DNA of 64,000 bases from Xenophilus aerolatus (GTDB taxonomy: Bacteria > Pseudomonadota > Gammaproteobacteria > Burkholderiales > Burkholderiaceae_C), in NCBI GenBank assembly GCA_030418545.1, contig QAIB01000010.1, positions 1-64,000 of the forward strand. The letters run 5' to 3'. Positions 1-7,869 of this stretch are shown piece by piece. How positions within the stretch are numbered: the first letter of the stretch is position 1; every line of letters starts with the position of its first letter. Both the position numbers and the translations under genes were made by a program. Under the pieces are notes generated by a model. It was not told the DNA's origin and ran no database searches. It saw nothing but the letters and a program-made list of their open reading frames with translations.

Positions 1-8
1 AAGAAGGA

Positions 9-29
9 CAAGGCTGCGCAGCAGCCTTG
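9..29. terminator. Hairpin at left edge, probable terminator of an upstream gene
   Basis: A perfect 9-bp stem (caaggctgc / gcagccttg) closes a 3-nt loop. It is the first structure in the window and precedes the repeat-filled gap before the helicase. There is no long T-run, so termination is inferred from the hairpin and its position only. Confidence 0.45.
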
Positions 30-47
30 TTGACCCTGGGTCCCCTC

Positions 48-263
48 TGTATGCGCCGAGGAGCGCAGCGGCTGGCGGATCAGGGCTCGCGATTGTTTGA
101 GCGAAGCGAGTTCGAGCGAGACCCCGCCAGCCGCGAGCACCGCAGGTTGCCCCGTAGCGAAGCGAAGGGGACGCAGACAGTGGGGTCGCCTTTCTTTTGC
201 CTACTTTTCTTTGGCGAGACAAAGAAAAGTAGGTCGCCCGCCGGGGCGACATCCCGGCCCCCG
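48..263. repeat. Long dispersed intergenic repeat with a 14-bp perfect hairpin
   Basis: This stretch fills the gap before the helicase and has no convincing gene. It contains short mirrored units (gagcgaagcgagttcgagcg, cgtagcgaagcgaagggg) and ends in a perfect 14-bp stem, 200-213 against 220-233, with loop gcgaga. From memory, near-identical stretches with the cctacttttctttg hairpin are scattered between genes in Comamonadaceae genomes, so I call it a dispersed element. Short reading frames inside it are low-complexity and rejected as genes. Confidence 0.7.
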
Positions 264-290
264 CCCGCCGCCAGCGCGCAAGACTGAGCC

Positions 291-2957
291 ATGACCAGCA
301 AGCCCCTCCAAGCCTGGTTCAAACAAAAAGCCTGGAAACCCTTCCCCTTCCAGCAAGCCGTCTGGCACGCCCTCGCCGCCGGCGAATCCGGCCTCCTGCA
401 CGCCACCACCGGCGCCGGCAAGACCTACGCCGTCTGGCTCGGCGCCCTGCAGGCCCTGGCGCCACCGCCCAAGAACTCCAAGAAAAAAGTGCCCGCAACG
501 CCCGCCCCACGGGCGCAAGCAGCTACAAAAACAATAGCACCACCCCTCACGGTGCTCTGGCTCACCCCCATGCGCGCCCTGGCCGCCGACACGCTGCGCG
601 CCCTGCAGCAGCCGCTCGAAACGATGGCTCCGCACTGGTCCGCCGGCGCTCGCAGCGGCGACACCTCCGGCGGCGAACGCGCTGCGCAGAACGCGCGCCT
701 ACCCACGACGCTCGTCACCACGCCCGAAAGCCTGTCGCTGCTGCTGGCGCGGGCCGATGCCCAGGACGTCTTCCGTCACCTGCGGCTCGTCGTCGTCGAC
801 GAGTGGCACGAGCTGCTGGGCAACAAGCGCGGCGTGCAGATCCAGCTCGCACTGGCGCGGCTGCGGCTGTGGAACCCGCAGCTCATGACCTGGGGCATGT
901 CGGCCACGCTCGGCAACCTGGAAGAGGCCATGCGCACGCTGCTCGGCCCCGACGCGCCCGGCACGCTGGTCCAGGGCCAGGTGCCCAAGCAACTGGTCGT
1001 CGATTCGCTGCTGCCCGGCCGCGCCGAACGCTTTCCCTGGGGTGGGCACCTGGGCATCACGATGCTGCCGCAGGTGGTGGCCGAGATCGCATCGAGCAGC
1101 ACCACGCTGGTCTTCACCAACACGCGCTCGCAGGCCGAGATCTGGTACCAGGCCATCCTGGAGGCGCAGCCCGAGTGGGCGGGCCTGATCGCCCTGCACC
1201 ACGGCTCGCTCGACCGCGCGGTGCGCGAGTGGGTGGAGCTCGGGCTCAAGAAGGGCGAGCTGCGCGCCGTGGTCTGCACCTCCAGCCTGGACCTCGGCGT
1301 GGACTTCCTGCCGGTGGAGCGCGTGCTGCAGATCGGCTCGCCCAAGGGCGTGGCGCGGCTGCTGCAGCGCGCCGGGCGCTCGGGCCATGCGCCGGGACGG
1401 CCGTCGCGCATCACGCTCGTGCCCACGCACAGCATCGAGATGGTCGAGGGCGCCGCGGCGCGCGCCGCCATCGCGGCCGGCCACATCGAGGCGCGCCACA
1501 CGCCGCAGCAGCCGTTGGACGTGCTGGTGCAGCACCTGGTCACGGTGGCGCTGGGCGGCGGCTTCGTTCCCGACGCGCTGCGGGCCGAGGTGCAGCGCAC
1601 GGCCGCCTATGCCCACCTGTCCGACGAGAACTGGCAGTGGTGCCTGGACTTCGTGCGCCAGGGCGGCCCATCGCTCGCGGCCTACCCGGACTACCGGCGC
1701 GTGGTGCCCGACGACGAAGGCGTGTGGCGCGTGCCCGACGCGCGGCTCGCGCGGCGGCACCGCATGAACATCGGCACCATCGTCAGCGACGCCAGCATGT
1801 CGGTGCAGTTCGTCGGCGGCGCACGCATCGGCAGCGTCGAGGAAGGCTTCGTCGCGCGCATGAAGCCGGGCGACTGCTTCCTCTTCGGCGGACGAATGCT
1901 GGAGCTGGTGCGCATCCACGACATGACGGCCTGGGTGCGCCGCGCCAGCGGCGCGCGGCCGGCCGTGCCGCGCTGGAACGGCGGGCGCTTCCCGCTGTCG
2001 ACCACGCTGGCCGACGCGGTGGTGCAGCAGCTGGGCGAGGCCGCCGCGGGCCGCTGGGAATCGCCCGAGCTGCAGTGCGTGCGGCCGCTGCTCGAGATCC
2101 AGCAGCGCTGGTCGGCGCTGCCCACGCCCGACACCCTGCTGGCCGAGGCGCTGCACACGCGCGAAGGCTGGCACCTCTTTCTCTACCCCTTCGCCGGGCG
2201 CTCGGTGCACCTGGGGCTGGCCAACCTGCTGGGCTGGCGCGCCGCGCAGCAGGCGCCGCGCACCTTCTCCATCGCCGTCAACGACTACGGCTTCGAGCTG
2301 CTCAGCGCCACCGAGCTCGACTGGCCGACGCTGCTGCCGCAGGTGCTGGCGCCGCGCGAGCCGGCCGAGCTGCTGCACGAGGTGCTGGCCAGCCTCAACG
2401 CGAGCGAGCTGGCGCAGCGGCGCTTTCGCGAGATCGCGCGCGTCTCGGGCCTCATCTACCAGGGCTACCCGGGCGAGCGGCGCAGCAACAAGCAGCTGCA
2501 GGCCTCGTCCTCGCTCTTCTGGGAGGTGTTCCGCAAGTACGACCCGGCCAACCGCCTGCTGGCCCAGGCCGAGGCCGAATTGCTCGCGCAGGAGCTCGAG
2601 ATCGGGCGCCTCGCGGCCAGCCTCACGCGCATGGCCGGCCAACGCCTGGTGATGCAGGCGCTGGCGCGGCCGACGCCCTTCGCCTTCCCGCTGATAGTCG
2701 AGCGCTTCCGCGAGAAACTCAGCAACGAGAGCGTGGCCGACCGCATCGCGCGCATGGTGGCGCAGCTCGAGAAGGCCGCGGGCGGCGCGGTGCCGGTCGG
2801 CGACGCCACCCAGGTGCGCGAGACGCTCGCCTTCGGGCAGGAGGCGGCGGGCGGCACGCGGGCCGGCACGTCGCAGGCGGGCGAGGGCGATGCCGGCACC
2901 GCGCCGCGCGAGCGACGCCGGCGGCGCCCGCCTTCCCGGCCCTTGCCACCGCTCTGA
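291..2957 (+). CDS. Ligase-associated DNA damage response DEXH-box helicase (Lhr family)
   Basis: 888-residue superfamily 2 helicase expected to unwind DNA or RNA:DNA duplexes during repair. Visible motifs: Walker A ATTGAGKT (residues 38-45), Ia [14 protein letters not shown] box (170-173), MSATLG (motif III, around 204), [13 protein letters not shown] (IV), and [11 protein letters not shown] with [11 protein letters not shown] (V-VI). A large C-terminal region typical of Lhr follows, then a basic Pro/Arg tail. PdeM lies directly downstream. Known clusters pair these two with an ATP-dependent ligase and an MBL-fold exonuclease, which would lie left of the window. Residues about 60-85, between motifs I and Ia, are encoded by a dispersed repeat and are an in-frame insertion relative to what I expect for the family. 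ATG start follows the upstream repeat. Confidence 0.93.
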   Translation: MTSKPLQAWFKQKAWKPFPFQQAVWHALAAGESGLLHATTGAGKTYAVWLGALQALAPPPKNSKKKVPATPAPRAQAATKTIAPPLTVLWLTPMRALAADTLRALQQPLETMAPHWSAGARSGDTSGGERAAQNARLPTTLVTTPESLSLLLARADAQDVFRHLRLVVVDEWHELLGNKRGVQIQLALARLRLWNPQLMTWGMSATLGNLEEAMRTLLGPDAPGTLVQGQVPKQLVVDSLLPGRAERFPWGGHLGITMLPQVVAEIASSSTTLVFTNTRSQAEIWYQAILEAQPEWAGLIALHHGSLDRAVREWVELGLKKGELRAVVCTSSLDLGVDFLPVERVLQIGSPKGVARLLQRAGRSGHAPGRPSRITLVPTHSIEMVEGAAARAAIAAGHIEARHTPQQPLDVLVQHLVTVALGGGFVPDALRAEVQRTAAYAHLSDENWQWCLDFVRQGGPSLAAYPDYRRVVPDDEGVWRVPDARLARRHRMNIGTIVSDASMSVQFVGGARIGSVEEGFVARMKPGDCFLFGGRMLELVRIHDMTAWVRRASGARPAVPRWNGGRFPLSTTLADAVVQQLGEAAAGRWESPELQCVRPLLEIQQRWSALPTPDTLLAEALHTREGWHLFLYPFAGRSVHLGLANLLGWRAAQQAPRTFSIAVNDYGFELLSATELDWPTLLPQVLAPREPAELLHEVLASLNASELAQRRFREIARVSGLIYQGYPGERRSNKQLQASSSLFWEVFRKYDPANRLLAQAEAELLAQELEIGRLAASLTRMAGQRLVMQALARPTPFAFPLIVERFREKLSNESVADRIARMVAQLEKAAGGAVPVGDATQVRETLAFGQEAAGGTRAGTSQAGEGDAGTAPRERRRRRPPSRPLPPL
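487..538 (+). repeat. Two-hairpin dispersed repeat inside the helicase gene (copy a)
   Basis: Degenerate copy of the element seen intact at 21663-21722: a GC hairpin region (cgcccgccccacgggcg) followed by gctacaaaaacaatagc. It is read in frame and gives the low-complexity peptide [19 protein letters not shown]. Confidence 0.7.
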
Positions 2958-3032
2958 CGCAACGAGCCCTGCGGCTCTATACACTTCGCCCCTGAGGGGA
3001 GGTACGAAGAAATCATTCCCTTTTGCGAAACT

Positions 3033-3752
3033 GTGTGCTTCGTGTCCCATTCCCTTTCGTCTTCCGCCGCACCTCCCCCGCCTTGCGATGTCCTGTGGGC
3101 CGGCGAACGCCTGCTTCTGCTGCCCGAGCGCGCGCTCTGGTGGCCTGCGCAGGGCACCCTCTTCGTCGCCGATCTGCACATCGGCAAGGCGGCGACCTAC
3201 CGTGCGCTCGGCCAGCCTGTGCCGGGCGGCACCACGCAGGAGAACCTGGCACGGCTCGACGCGCTGATCGACGCCCACGCGCCCGCGCACCTGGTGTTCC
3301 TGGGCGACTTCCTGCATGCGGCCCAGGCGCGCACCGCGCCCGTGCTCGCGGCGCTGCAGGCCTGGCGCTCGGGCCACGCGGGCATGGCGATGACGCTGGT
3401 GCGCGGCAACCACGACAGCCGGGCCGGCGATCCCCCAGCGGCGCTGGGCATCCGCGTGGTCGAGGAGCCTTTCCTGCTCGGCCCCTTCGCCTGCTGCCAC
3501 CACCCGCAGACGCACCCGACCCACTTCGTGCTGGCGGGCCACCTGCACCCGACCTGCAGCCTCTACGGCCGCGGCCGCGACAGCCTGCGCATGCCCTGCT
3601 TCGTGAGCGACGCGCACCAGGCCATCCTGCCGGCGTTTGGCGAATTCACCGGCGGCTGGGCGATGCCCGCGGCGCCGGGTCGGCGCTTCTACGGCGTGGG
3701 CGGCTCGGCCGTGTGGGCGCTGCCGCCCTCGCGCGGGGAGCTGGCCGCATGA
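3033..3752 (+). CDS. pdeM: Ligase-associated DNA damage response phosphoesterase PdeM
   Basis: About 239-residue calcineurin-like metallophosphoesterase, expected to bind two metal ions and cleave phosphodiesters during DNA end processing. The metal-binding blocks are all present: DLHIGK, GDFLHA, GNHDSR and AGHLHP. It follows the helicase by 75 bp on the same strand, the usual partnership of this repair module. The start is uncertain because no in-frame ATG lies near the N-terminus: GTG at 3033 or GTG at 3042 are the best choices and neither has a clear ribosome site. Its stop overlaps the ATG of a 14-codon mini-ORF (ATGA) leading to the next gene. Confidence 0.9.
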   Translation: MCFVSHSLSSSAAPPPPCDVLWAGERLLLLPERALWWPAQGTLFVADLHIGKAATYRALGQPVPGGTTQENLARLDALIDAHAPAHLVFLGDFLHAAQARTAPVLAALQAWRSGHAGMAMTLVRGNHDSRAGDPPAALGIRVVEEPFLLGPFACCHHPQTHPTHFVLAGHLHPTCSLYGRGRDSLRMPCFVSDAHQAILPAFGEFTGGWAMPAAPGRRFYGVGGSAVWALPPSRGELAA

Positions 3753-3793
3753 GCCGCCCCACCGCCCCGCGCCAGCAAAAGGAGCTCGCATGA
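3749..3793 (+). other. 14-codon mini-ORF bridging pdeM and the next gene by two ATGA overlaps
   Basis: Starts at the ATG overlapping the pdeM stop, encodes MSRPTAPRQQKELA, and stops in a TGA that overlaps the ATG at 3790. It contains the AAGGAG ribosome site of the downstream gene. Whether it is translated as a peptide or only couples translation cannot be told from sequence. Confidence 0.4.
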
Positions 3794-4359
3794 CGGCGCG
3801 ACGCCCCGGTCCGCTGCGCGACGAGGCCGCGCGCATGCTCATGCACTCGTCCATCGTGGCCGAGCTCGATGCGCACGAGGCCAGGCTGGTCATCGACGCG
3901 ATGAGCCCGATGCGGATCGAGGCCGGCACCGTCATCATGGAAGAGGGGCAGACCGAGGACGTCGACTACATGGGCCTGCTGCTCGAAGGCCAGGTGCGTG
4001 CCGAGACCGCCTCGGGCGTGCCGGGCGAGGACGTGGTGATCTCCATCCTCAACCCGGGCCAGCTCGTGGGGGAGATGGGCATGCTCGACGGCTCCCCGCG
4101 CTCAGCCACCTGCACCGCGCTCACCGACGTGAAGATGGCGACCCTGTCGCGCGCCGCGCTGCGCGGCCTGGTCGAGGTGCAGCCCGCGCTGGCGGCCAGG
4201 CTGCTGCTGGGCGTGGCGCAGTCGATGGCGCAGCGCGTGCGCGAGAGCAACCGGCGGCTGCGCACCCTGTCGCAGGTCACGCGTGCGCTGCAGCGCGAGC
4301 TGGACGCGACGCATGCGGTGAACCGGCGGCTGATGGACGACCAGGGCACGGCGCCCTGA
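3790..4359 (+). CDS. Cyclic nucleotide-binding-domain protein, Crp effector domain only
   Basis: 189 residues. The central part is a cNMP-binding beta-barrel (residues ~15-140) with the hallmark run NPGQLVGEMGMLDGSPRSATCTAL, close to the phosphate-binding cassette of Crp family proteins. No helix-turn-helix follows; the C-terminal ~45 residues look like a single long helix (LSQVTRALQRELDATHAVNRR), possibly a coiled coil. It is therefore more likely a ligand sensor or adaptor than a transcription factor. ATG 3790 is chosen because AAGGAG sits 5 nt upstream; an earlier in-frame extension has no homologous look. It probably shares a transcript with pdeM. Confidence 0.82.
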   Translation: MTARRPGPLRDEAARMLMHSSIVAELDAHEARLVIDAMSPMRIEAGTVIMEEGQTEDVDYMGLLLEGQVRAETASGVPGEDVVISILNPGQLVGEMGMLDGSPRSATCTALTDVKMATLSRAALRGLVEVQPALAARLLLGVAQSMAQRVRESNRRLRTLSQVTRALQRELDATHAVNRRLMDDQGTAP

Positions 4360-4387
4360 AAAAAGCGGCTGCGCACGCAGCAGCCGC
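4359..4387 (-). terminator. Rho-independent terminator of the lemA/TPM operon
   Basis: On the minus strand an 8-bp stem gcggctgc / gcagccgc with a 7-nt loop is followed by six T residues (the A-run after 4358 on the plus strand). It lies 6 nt beyond the stop of the last minus-strand gene and abuts the stop of the plus-strand CNBD gene. Confidence 0.8.
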
Positions 4388-4392
4388 GGGGA

Positions 4393-4929
4393 TCAGAGCA
4401 GCACCACCGGCGCGTCCGGCAACTCGTTGCCGCGACCGGGCATGCCGGGCTCGGCCGGGAAGTGCTTGACCAGCAGTGCCGACACCTCCTCCAGCGCCTG
4501 CGTCACGCCGTCCTCGAAGCGGCCTTCGCGGAAGGCCTGCGCCATGCGCTGGGTCATGGCTGCCCAGTCCGCAGAGTCCACGTGCATGTCGATGCCGCGG
4601 TCGGCCACGATCTCGATCGCGTGCTCGGCCAGCAGGAGGTAGATCAGTACGCCGTTGTTCTGCGCCGTGTCCCACACCCGCAGCTTGCCGAAGAGCGTGA
4701 TGGCACGCTGCCGCGCGGGCGCGTCGCGGCGGATGTAGCTCCACGGCAGGCCGGCCTCGATGCACACGCGGATCTGGCCGCTGTGGCGGCGCTCGCTCGC
4801 CGCCACGCGCTCGCCGATGCGCGCCAGCGCCTCGGGGGGCAGCGCGCGGCGCAGCGTGGCCTCGTCGGTCCAGCGGTGGCGCAGCAGGCGTTCCAGGCGG
4901 CCCATGAGGCCAGGGGCAGGGGTTGCCAT
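4393..4929 (-). CDS. TPM-domain protein (no signal peptide)
   Basis: 178 residues with a TPM fold (residues ~25-150), including RVCIEAGLPWSYIRRD, FGKLRVWDTAQNNGVLIYLLLAE and IEIVADRGIDMHV. Family members are linked to photosystem repair phosphatases in plants and to membrane or envelope functions in bacteria, without a settled biochemical role. It has no signal peptide, unlike its upstream neighbour. The start at 4929 overlaps the stop of that neighbour (ATGA), so the two are translationally coupled. It is the last gene of the lemA operon, ahead of a clear terminator. A longer N-terminal extension exists but is only the Gly-rich tail region read in another frame. Confidence 0.85.
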   Translation of the reverse strand: MATPAPGLMGRLERLLRHRWTDEATLRRALPPEALARIGERVAASERRHSGQIRVCIEAGLPWSYIRRDAPARQRAITLFGKLRVWDTAQNNGVLIYLLLAEHAIEIVADRGIDMHVDSADWAAMTQRMAQAFREGRFEDGVTQALEEVSALLVKHFPAEPGMPGRGNELPDAPVVLL

Positions 4930-5846
4930 CACCAGTCTCCCGAGGCGCCGCCGCCACCGAAATCGCCGCCGCCGCCGGAGCTGAAGCCACCGCCGCCCGA
5001 GGACGAACCGCCGGACCATCCGCCGCCTCCGCCACCGGACCAGCCGCCCCCGCCGTAGCCGCCGCCGCGTCCGCTGGGCGCCAGCATGCGCGCGCCCGAG
5101 AACAGCGTGAACAGCAGGGCGACGAATCCCGCGATGCCGGAGATCACCAGGCTGCTCGTCAGCACGAAGGCGATCACGCCCGCGATGCCGCCGGTGGCGA
5201 ATGAACCGAGCTTGCCGCCGACGATGCTGCGCAGGATCGGCCCGCCGATGGCGACGAAGAAGAACAGGAAGATCGCCAGGTGCTCCCAGTCGACGTCGAG
5301 CAGACCGCGGTCGCCATCGCCCACCGGCGGCGCCACCTCGGGCAGCGCCTCGCCGTTGATGCGCGCGATGAGCTGGTCCACGGCCGCGTCGAGCCCGCCC
5401 GCGAAGTCGTTGTTGCGGAAGGCCGGCTTCATCTGCTGGTCGATGATGCGCGCCGCGGCCAGGTCGGGGATGGCGCCTTCGAGCGTCTTGGCCACCTCGA
5501 TGCGCATGCGCCGCTCGTCCTTGGCGACGATGACCAGCACGCCGTCGCCCACCTCGCGGCGGCCGATCTTCCAGGTGTTGGCCACGCGGTTGGCATAGGC
5601 CGAGATCTCTTCCGGCGCCGTGCCCGGCACCATCAGCACGACGATCTGCGAGCCCTTCTTCTGCTCGAAGGCGGCGAGCTTCGCCTCCAGCGCCTGCACC
5701 TGCGCGGCCGTGAGCGTGCCGGTCTGGTCGATCACCCGCGCCGTCAGCGTGGGCACGGGCAGCAGGCCCTGGGCGGCGGCGCCAGCCCAGGCGATTGCTA
5801 TCAAAAAAATAGCTACCAGCGCACGCCAGACGCGGGCTGTGGCCAT
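4929..5846 (-). CDS. YgcG-like TPM-domain membrane protein with Gly-rich tail
   Basis: 305 residues. Layout: signal peptide (1-25, core ALVAIFLIAIAWAG), periplasmic TPM domain (~35-160, VIDQTGTLTAAQVQALEAKL and DGVLVIVAKDERRMRIEV), two hydrophobic segments (~185-250), and a C-terminal run rich in Gly/Ser. This is the standard YgcG architecture, commonly encoded next to lemA as here (15 bp downstream of it). The hydrophobic core of the signal peptide is encoded by a dispersed hairpin repeat (5797-5814). Function in the family is unproven; an envelope role with LemA is inferred from gene association. Confidence 0.88.
   Translation of the reverse strand: MATARVWRALVAIFLIAIAWAGAAAQGLLPVPTLTARVIDQTGTLTAAQVQALEAKLAAFEQKKGSQIVVLMVPGTAPEEISAYANRVANTWKIGRREVGDGVLVIVAKDERRMRIEVAKTLEGAIPDLAAARIIDQQMKPAFRNNDFAGGLDAAVDQLIARINGEALPEVAPPVGDGDRGLLDVDWEHLAIFLFFFVAIGGPILRSIVGGKLGSFATGGIAGVIAFVLTSSLVISGIAGFVALLFTLFSGARMLAPSGRGGGYGGGGWSGGGGGGWSGGSSSGGGGFSSGGGGDFGGGGASGDW
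5797..5820 (-). repeat. Dispersed hairpin repeat inside a signal-peptide coding region (copy b)
   Basis: The sequence gctatcaaaaaaatagc followed by taccagcgcacgcc matches the first hairpin and the start of the second half of the element at 48350-48402. Read on the minus strand in frame it encodes VAIFLIAI. Confidence 0.6.
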
Positions 5847-5861
5847 GTGCGGCTCGAGGTC

Positions 5862-6467
5862 TTACTTCTTCGGCGCGCCGAAGTCCACCGTGGGCGGCCT
5901 GGAGATCTCCGCCTCGTTCTGCACGCTGAAGTTGGGCTTGGGGTCGTAGCCCATCACCTTGGCCGTGAGGTTGGTCGGGAAGCTGCGCGCCAGCACGTTG
6001 TACTCCTGCACCGTCTGGATGTAGCGGTTGCGCGCCACCGTGATGCGGTTCTCGGTGCCTTCCAGCGTCACGCGCAGGTCGCGAAACGCCTGGTTGGCCT
6101 GCAGCTGCGGGTAGCGCTCCGACACCACCATGAGGCGCGACAGCGCACTCGACAGCTCACCCTGCGCCTGCTGGAACTTGTTGAAGGCTTCGGGGTTGTT
6201 GAGCGTCTCGGGCGTGACCTGGATCGAGGTGGCCTTGGCGCGCGCCTCGATCACCTTGGTCAGCGTGTCCTGCTCGAAGTTGGCCTCGCCCTTGACCGAG
6301 GCGACGATGTTGGGCACCAGGTCGGCGCGGCGCTGGTACTGGTTGAGCACCTCGCTCCAGGCCGACTTGCTGGCCTCGTCCAGGCGCTGGAAGTCGTTGT
6401 AGCCGCAGCCCGTCAGCACGGCGGCGAGCATCAGCATCGGGAGCCAGCGTTTGATCATCGTCATCAT
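5862..6467 (-). CDS. lemA: LemA family lipoprotein
   Basis: 201 residues. The N-terminus is a lipoprotein signal, MLAAVLTGC, with Cys as the lipid anchor; the body is helical and carries the LemA hallmark RRADLVPNIVASVKGEANFEQDTLTKV. LemA proteins have a periplasmic helical bundle of unknown activity and recur beside YgcG/TPM genes, as here. Start 6467 is chosen because GGAGG lies 8 nt upstream; a start 15 nt earlier would place the ribosome site inside the coding region. First gene of a three-gene minus-strand operon. Confidence 0.92.
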   Translation of the reverse strand: MMTMIKRWLPMLMLAAVLTGCGYNDFQRLDEASKSAWSEVLNQYQRRADLVPNIVASVKGEANFEQDTLTKVIEARAKATSIQVTPETLNNPEAFNKFQQAQGELSSALSRLMVVSERYPQLQANQAFRDLRVTLEGTENRITVARNRYIQTVQEYNVLARSFPTNLTAKVMGYDPKPNFSVQNEAEISRPPTVDFGAPKK

Positions 6468-6523
6468 GGTTCGGTCCTCCAACTGCGGGTCGTTCGAAAG
6501 GAGCGCAAAGGTAGCATAGGTCC

Positions 6524-7345
6524 ATGGCCACCGATCCCGTGCAACCCCTTCAGGCGCTGCAGGCTGCCATGCGGCCGGCGGCCCGTCCTACCGCGCGGCC
6601 GCAGACGCTGCTCATCGCCGGCGCCACCGGCGCGCTGGGCAGCGAACTCGTGCGCCGCCTGGCCGGCACGCACCGCTATGCCCACACGCGCGTGCTGACG
6701 GGCGAACCCATGCACGACGGGCTGCGCGGCGTCGAATCGGTCACCGTGCCGGCGGCCGAGCCCGTCGGCGCCTGGCCTGCCATGCCGCATGCGCGTGCCG
6801 ACGTGGCCGTGGTGGCCTTCGACCCGCCGCGCCTGTACCACGGCCGCGAGCGCGCGCTGTGGGCGCCGCAGCCCGCGCAACTGGGCGAGCTCGCACGCTG
6901 GCTGCAGGCGCAGGGCGTGCGCACGCTGGCGGTGGTGCAGCCGCACGACCAGGGCAGCCTGCCCGAGGCGCTCAAGCACGGCCTGGCGACGATGGACGAG
7001 CATGCGCTGGCGGCGCTGGACTTCACCTCCGTGCTCATCCTGCGTACGGCGCGCAAGCCGGCCGCGCTGAAGCTCGGCCTGCTCGAGCGGCTCGCGGCCT
7101 GGATGCTGTCGGTCACGCGCTTCATGGTGCCGAGCACCGAGCGCCCGGTGCGTGGCGCCAAGGTGGCCGAACTGCTCGACGTGGCGCTGCAGATCGCGCC
7201 GCCCGGCGTGCACGTCGCGGCGCCCGAAGTGGTGTGGGCGGCCTCGCAGGGCCACACCCGTGCGGTGGCCGAGCGCTGGCTGCTCGGCAACCAGGGCGAG
7301 GGCTCGGACCCCGTGCCTGCCAAGGACGCCTGGAAGGCGGTCTGA
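6524..7345 (+). CDS. NAD(P)-binding Rossmann-fold protein (atypical SDR)
   Basis: 273 residues. A nucleotide-binding loop LLIAGATGALGSELVRRL occurs at residues ~29-46, as in atypical short-chain dehydrogenases and NmrA-like proteins. The middle part (VAVVAFDPPRLYHGRERALWAP, GVRTLAVVQPHDQG) resembles the second half of such folds, but no Tyr-x-x-x-Lys catalytic pair is evident, so an oxidoreductase activity cannot be asserted. It diverges from lemA with 56 bp between starts and is followed 34 bp on by an NTF2-like gene. Confidence 0.7.
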   Translation: MATDPVQPLQALQAAMRPAARPTARPQTLLIAGATGALGSELVRRLAGTHRYAHTRVLTGEPMHDGLRGVESVTVPAAEPVGAWPAMPHARADVAVVAFDPPRLYHGRERALWAPQPAQLGELARWLQAQGVRTLAVVQPHDQGSLPEALKHGLATMDEHALAALDFTSVLILRTARKPAALKLGLLERLAAWMLSVTRFMVPSTERPVRGAKVAELLDVALQIAPPGVHVAAPEVVWAASQGHTRAVAERWLLGNQGEGSDPVPAKDAWKAV

Positions 7346-7379
7346 GGGCTGTGTTGCAGCAGGCACAATCCGCGCTGCC

Positions 7380-7835
7380 ATGTCCACCAAGTCCAAACTC
7401 CGCGCCGCGGCCCTCGGGGGAACCGCCGATGAGGTCGAAGCCGCCTTCTACGAGGCGCTGCACCGCGGCGACGTCGATGCGCTGATGGCCTGCTGGGCCG
7501 ACGAGGACGAGGTCTTCTGCGTGCACCCGGGCGGGCCGCGCCTGGTGGGCAGCGGCGCCATCCGCGCCGCCTTCGAGCAGATGTTCGCCGATGGCGGGGC
7601 GATCCATGCGCAGCCGGCGCGCGTGCGCAAGATCGACTCGCTGGCCAGCAGCGTGCACAACGTGCTGGAGCGCATCGAGGTGCTCACGGCCGAAGGCCCG
7701 AAGCACGCCTTCGTGCTGGCCACCAACGTCTATCACAAGACCGCGCAGGGCTGGCGCATGGTGGCCCACCATGCCAGTCCCGGCACCGCGCAGGCGCCCG
7801 ACGATTCGCACGAGGTGCCGGCGCTGCTGCACTGA
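7380..7835 (+). CDS. NTF2-like / SnoaL-type small protein
   Basis: 151 residues with the cone-shaped NTF2-like pattern: an N-terminal helix (VEAAFYEALHRGDVDALMACWADEDEVFCVHPGG), a middle strand region and the closing strands VYHKTAQGWRMVAHHAS. Such folds serve as small-molecule-binding or oligomerisation modules, and ketosteroid-isomerase-like activity is possible but not shown. Start ATG 7380 gives the usual family length. It sits between the Rossmann protein and the YheT hydrolase on the same strand with short gaps, so the three are probably co-transcribed. Confidence 0.8.
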   Translation: MSTKSKLRAAALGGTADEVEAAFYEALHRGDVDALMACWADEDEVFCVHPGGPRLVGSGAIRAAFEQMFADGGAIHAQPARVRKIDSLASSVHNVLERIEVLTAEGPKHAFVLATNVYHKTAQGWRMVAHHASPGTAQAPDDSHEVPALLH

Positions 7836-7869
7836 CGCTGCGCGGCCGTTGCGCGCCGTTGTTTTTGCC

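Noticed and set aside
699-3938. Very long open frame antisense to the helicase and pdeM
   Set aside because: GC-rich codon bias leaves the complementary frame open; the translation is His/Arg/Gly-rich low-complexity without domains, while the plus-strand genes carry clear motifs.
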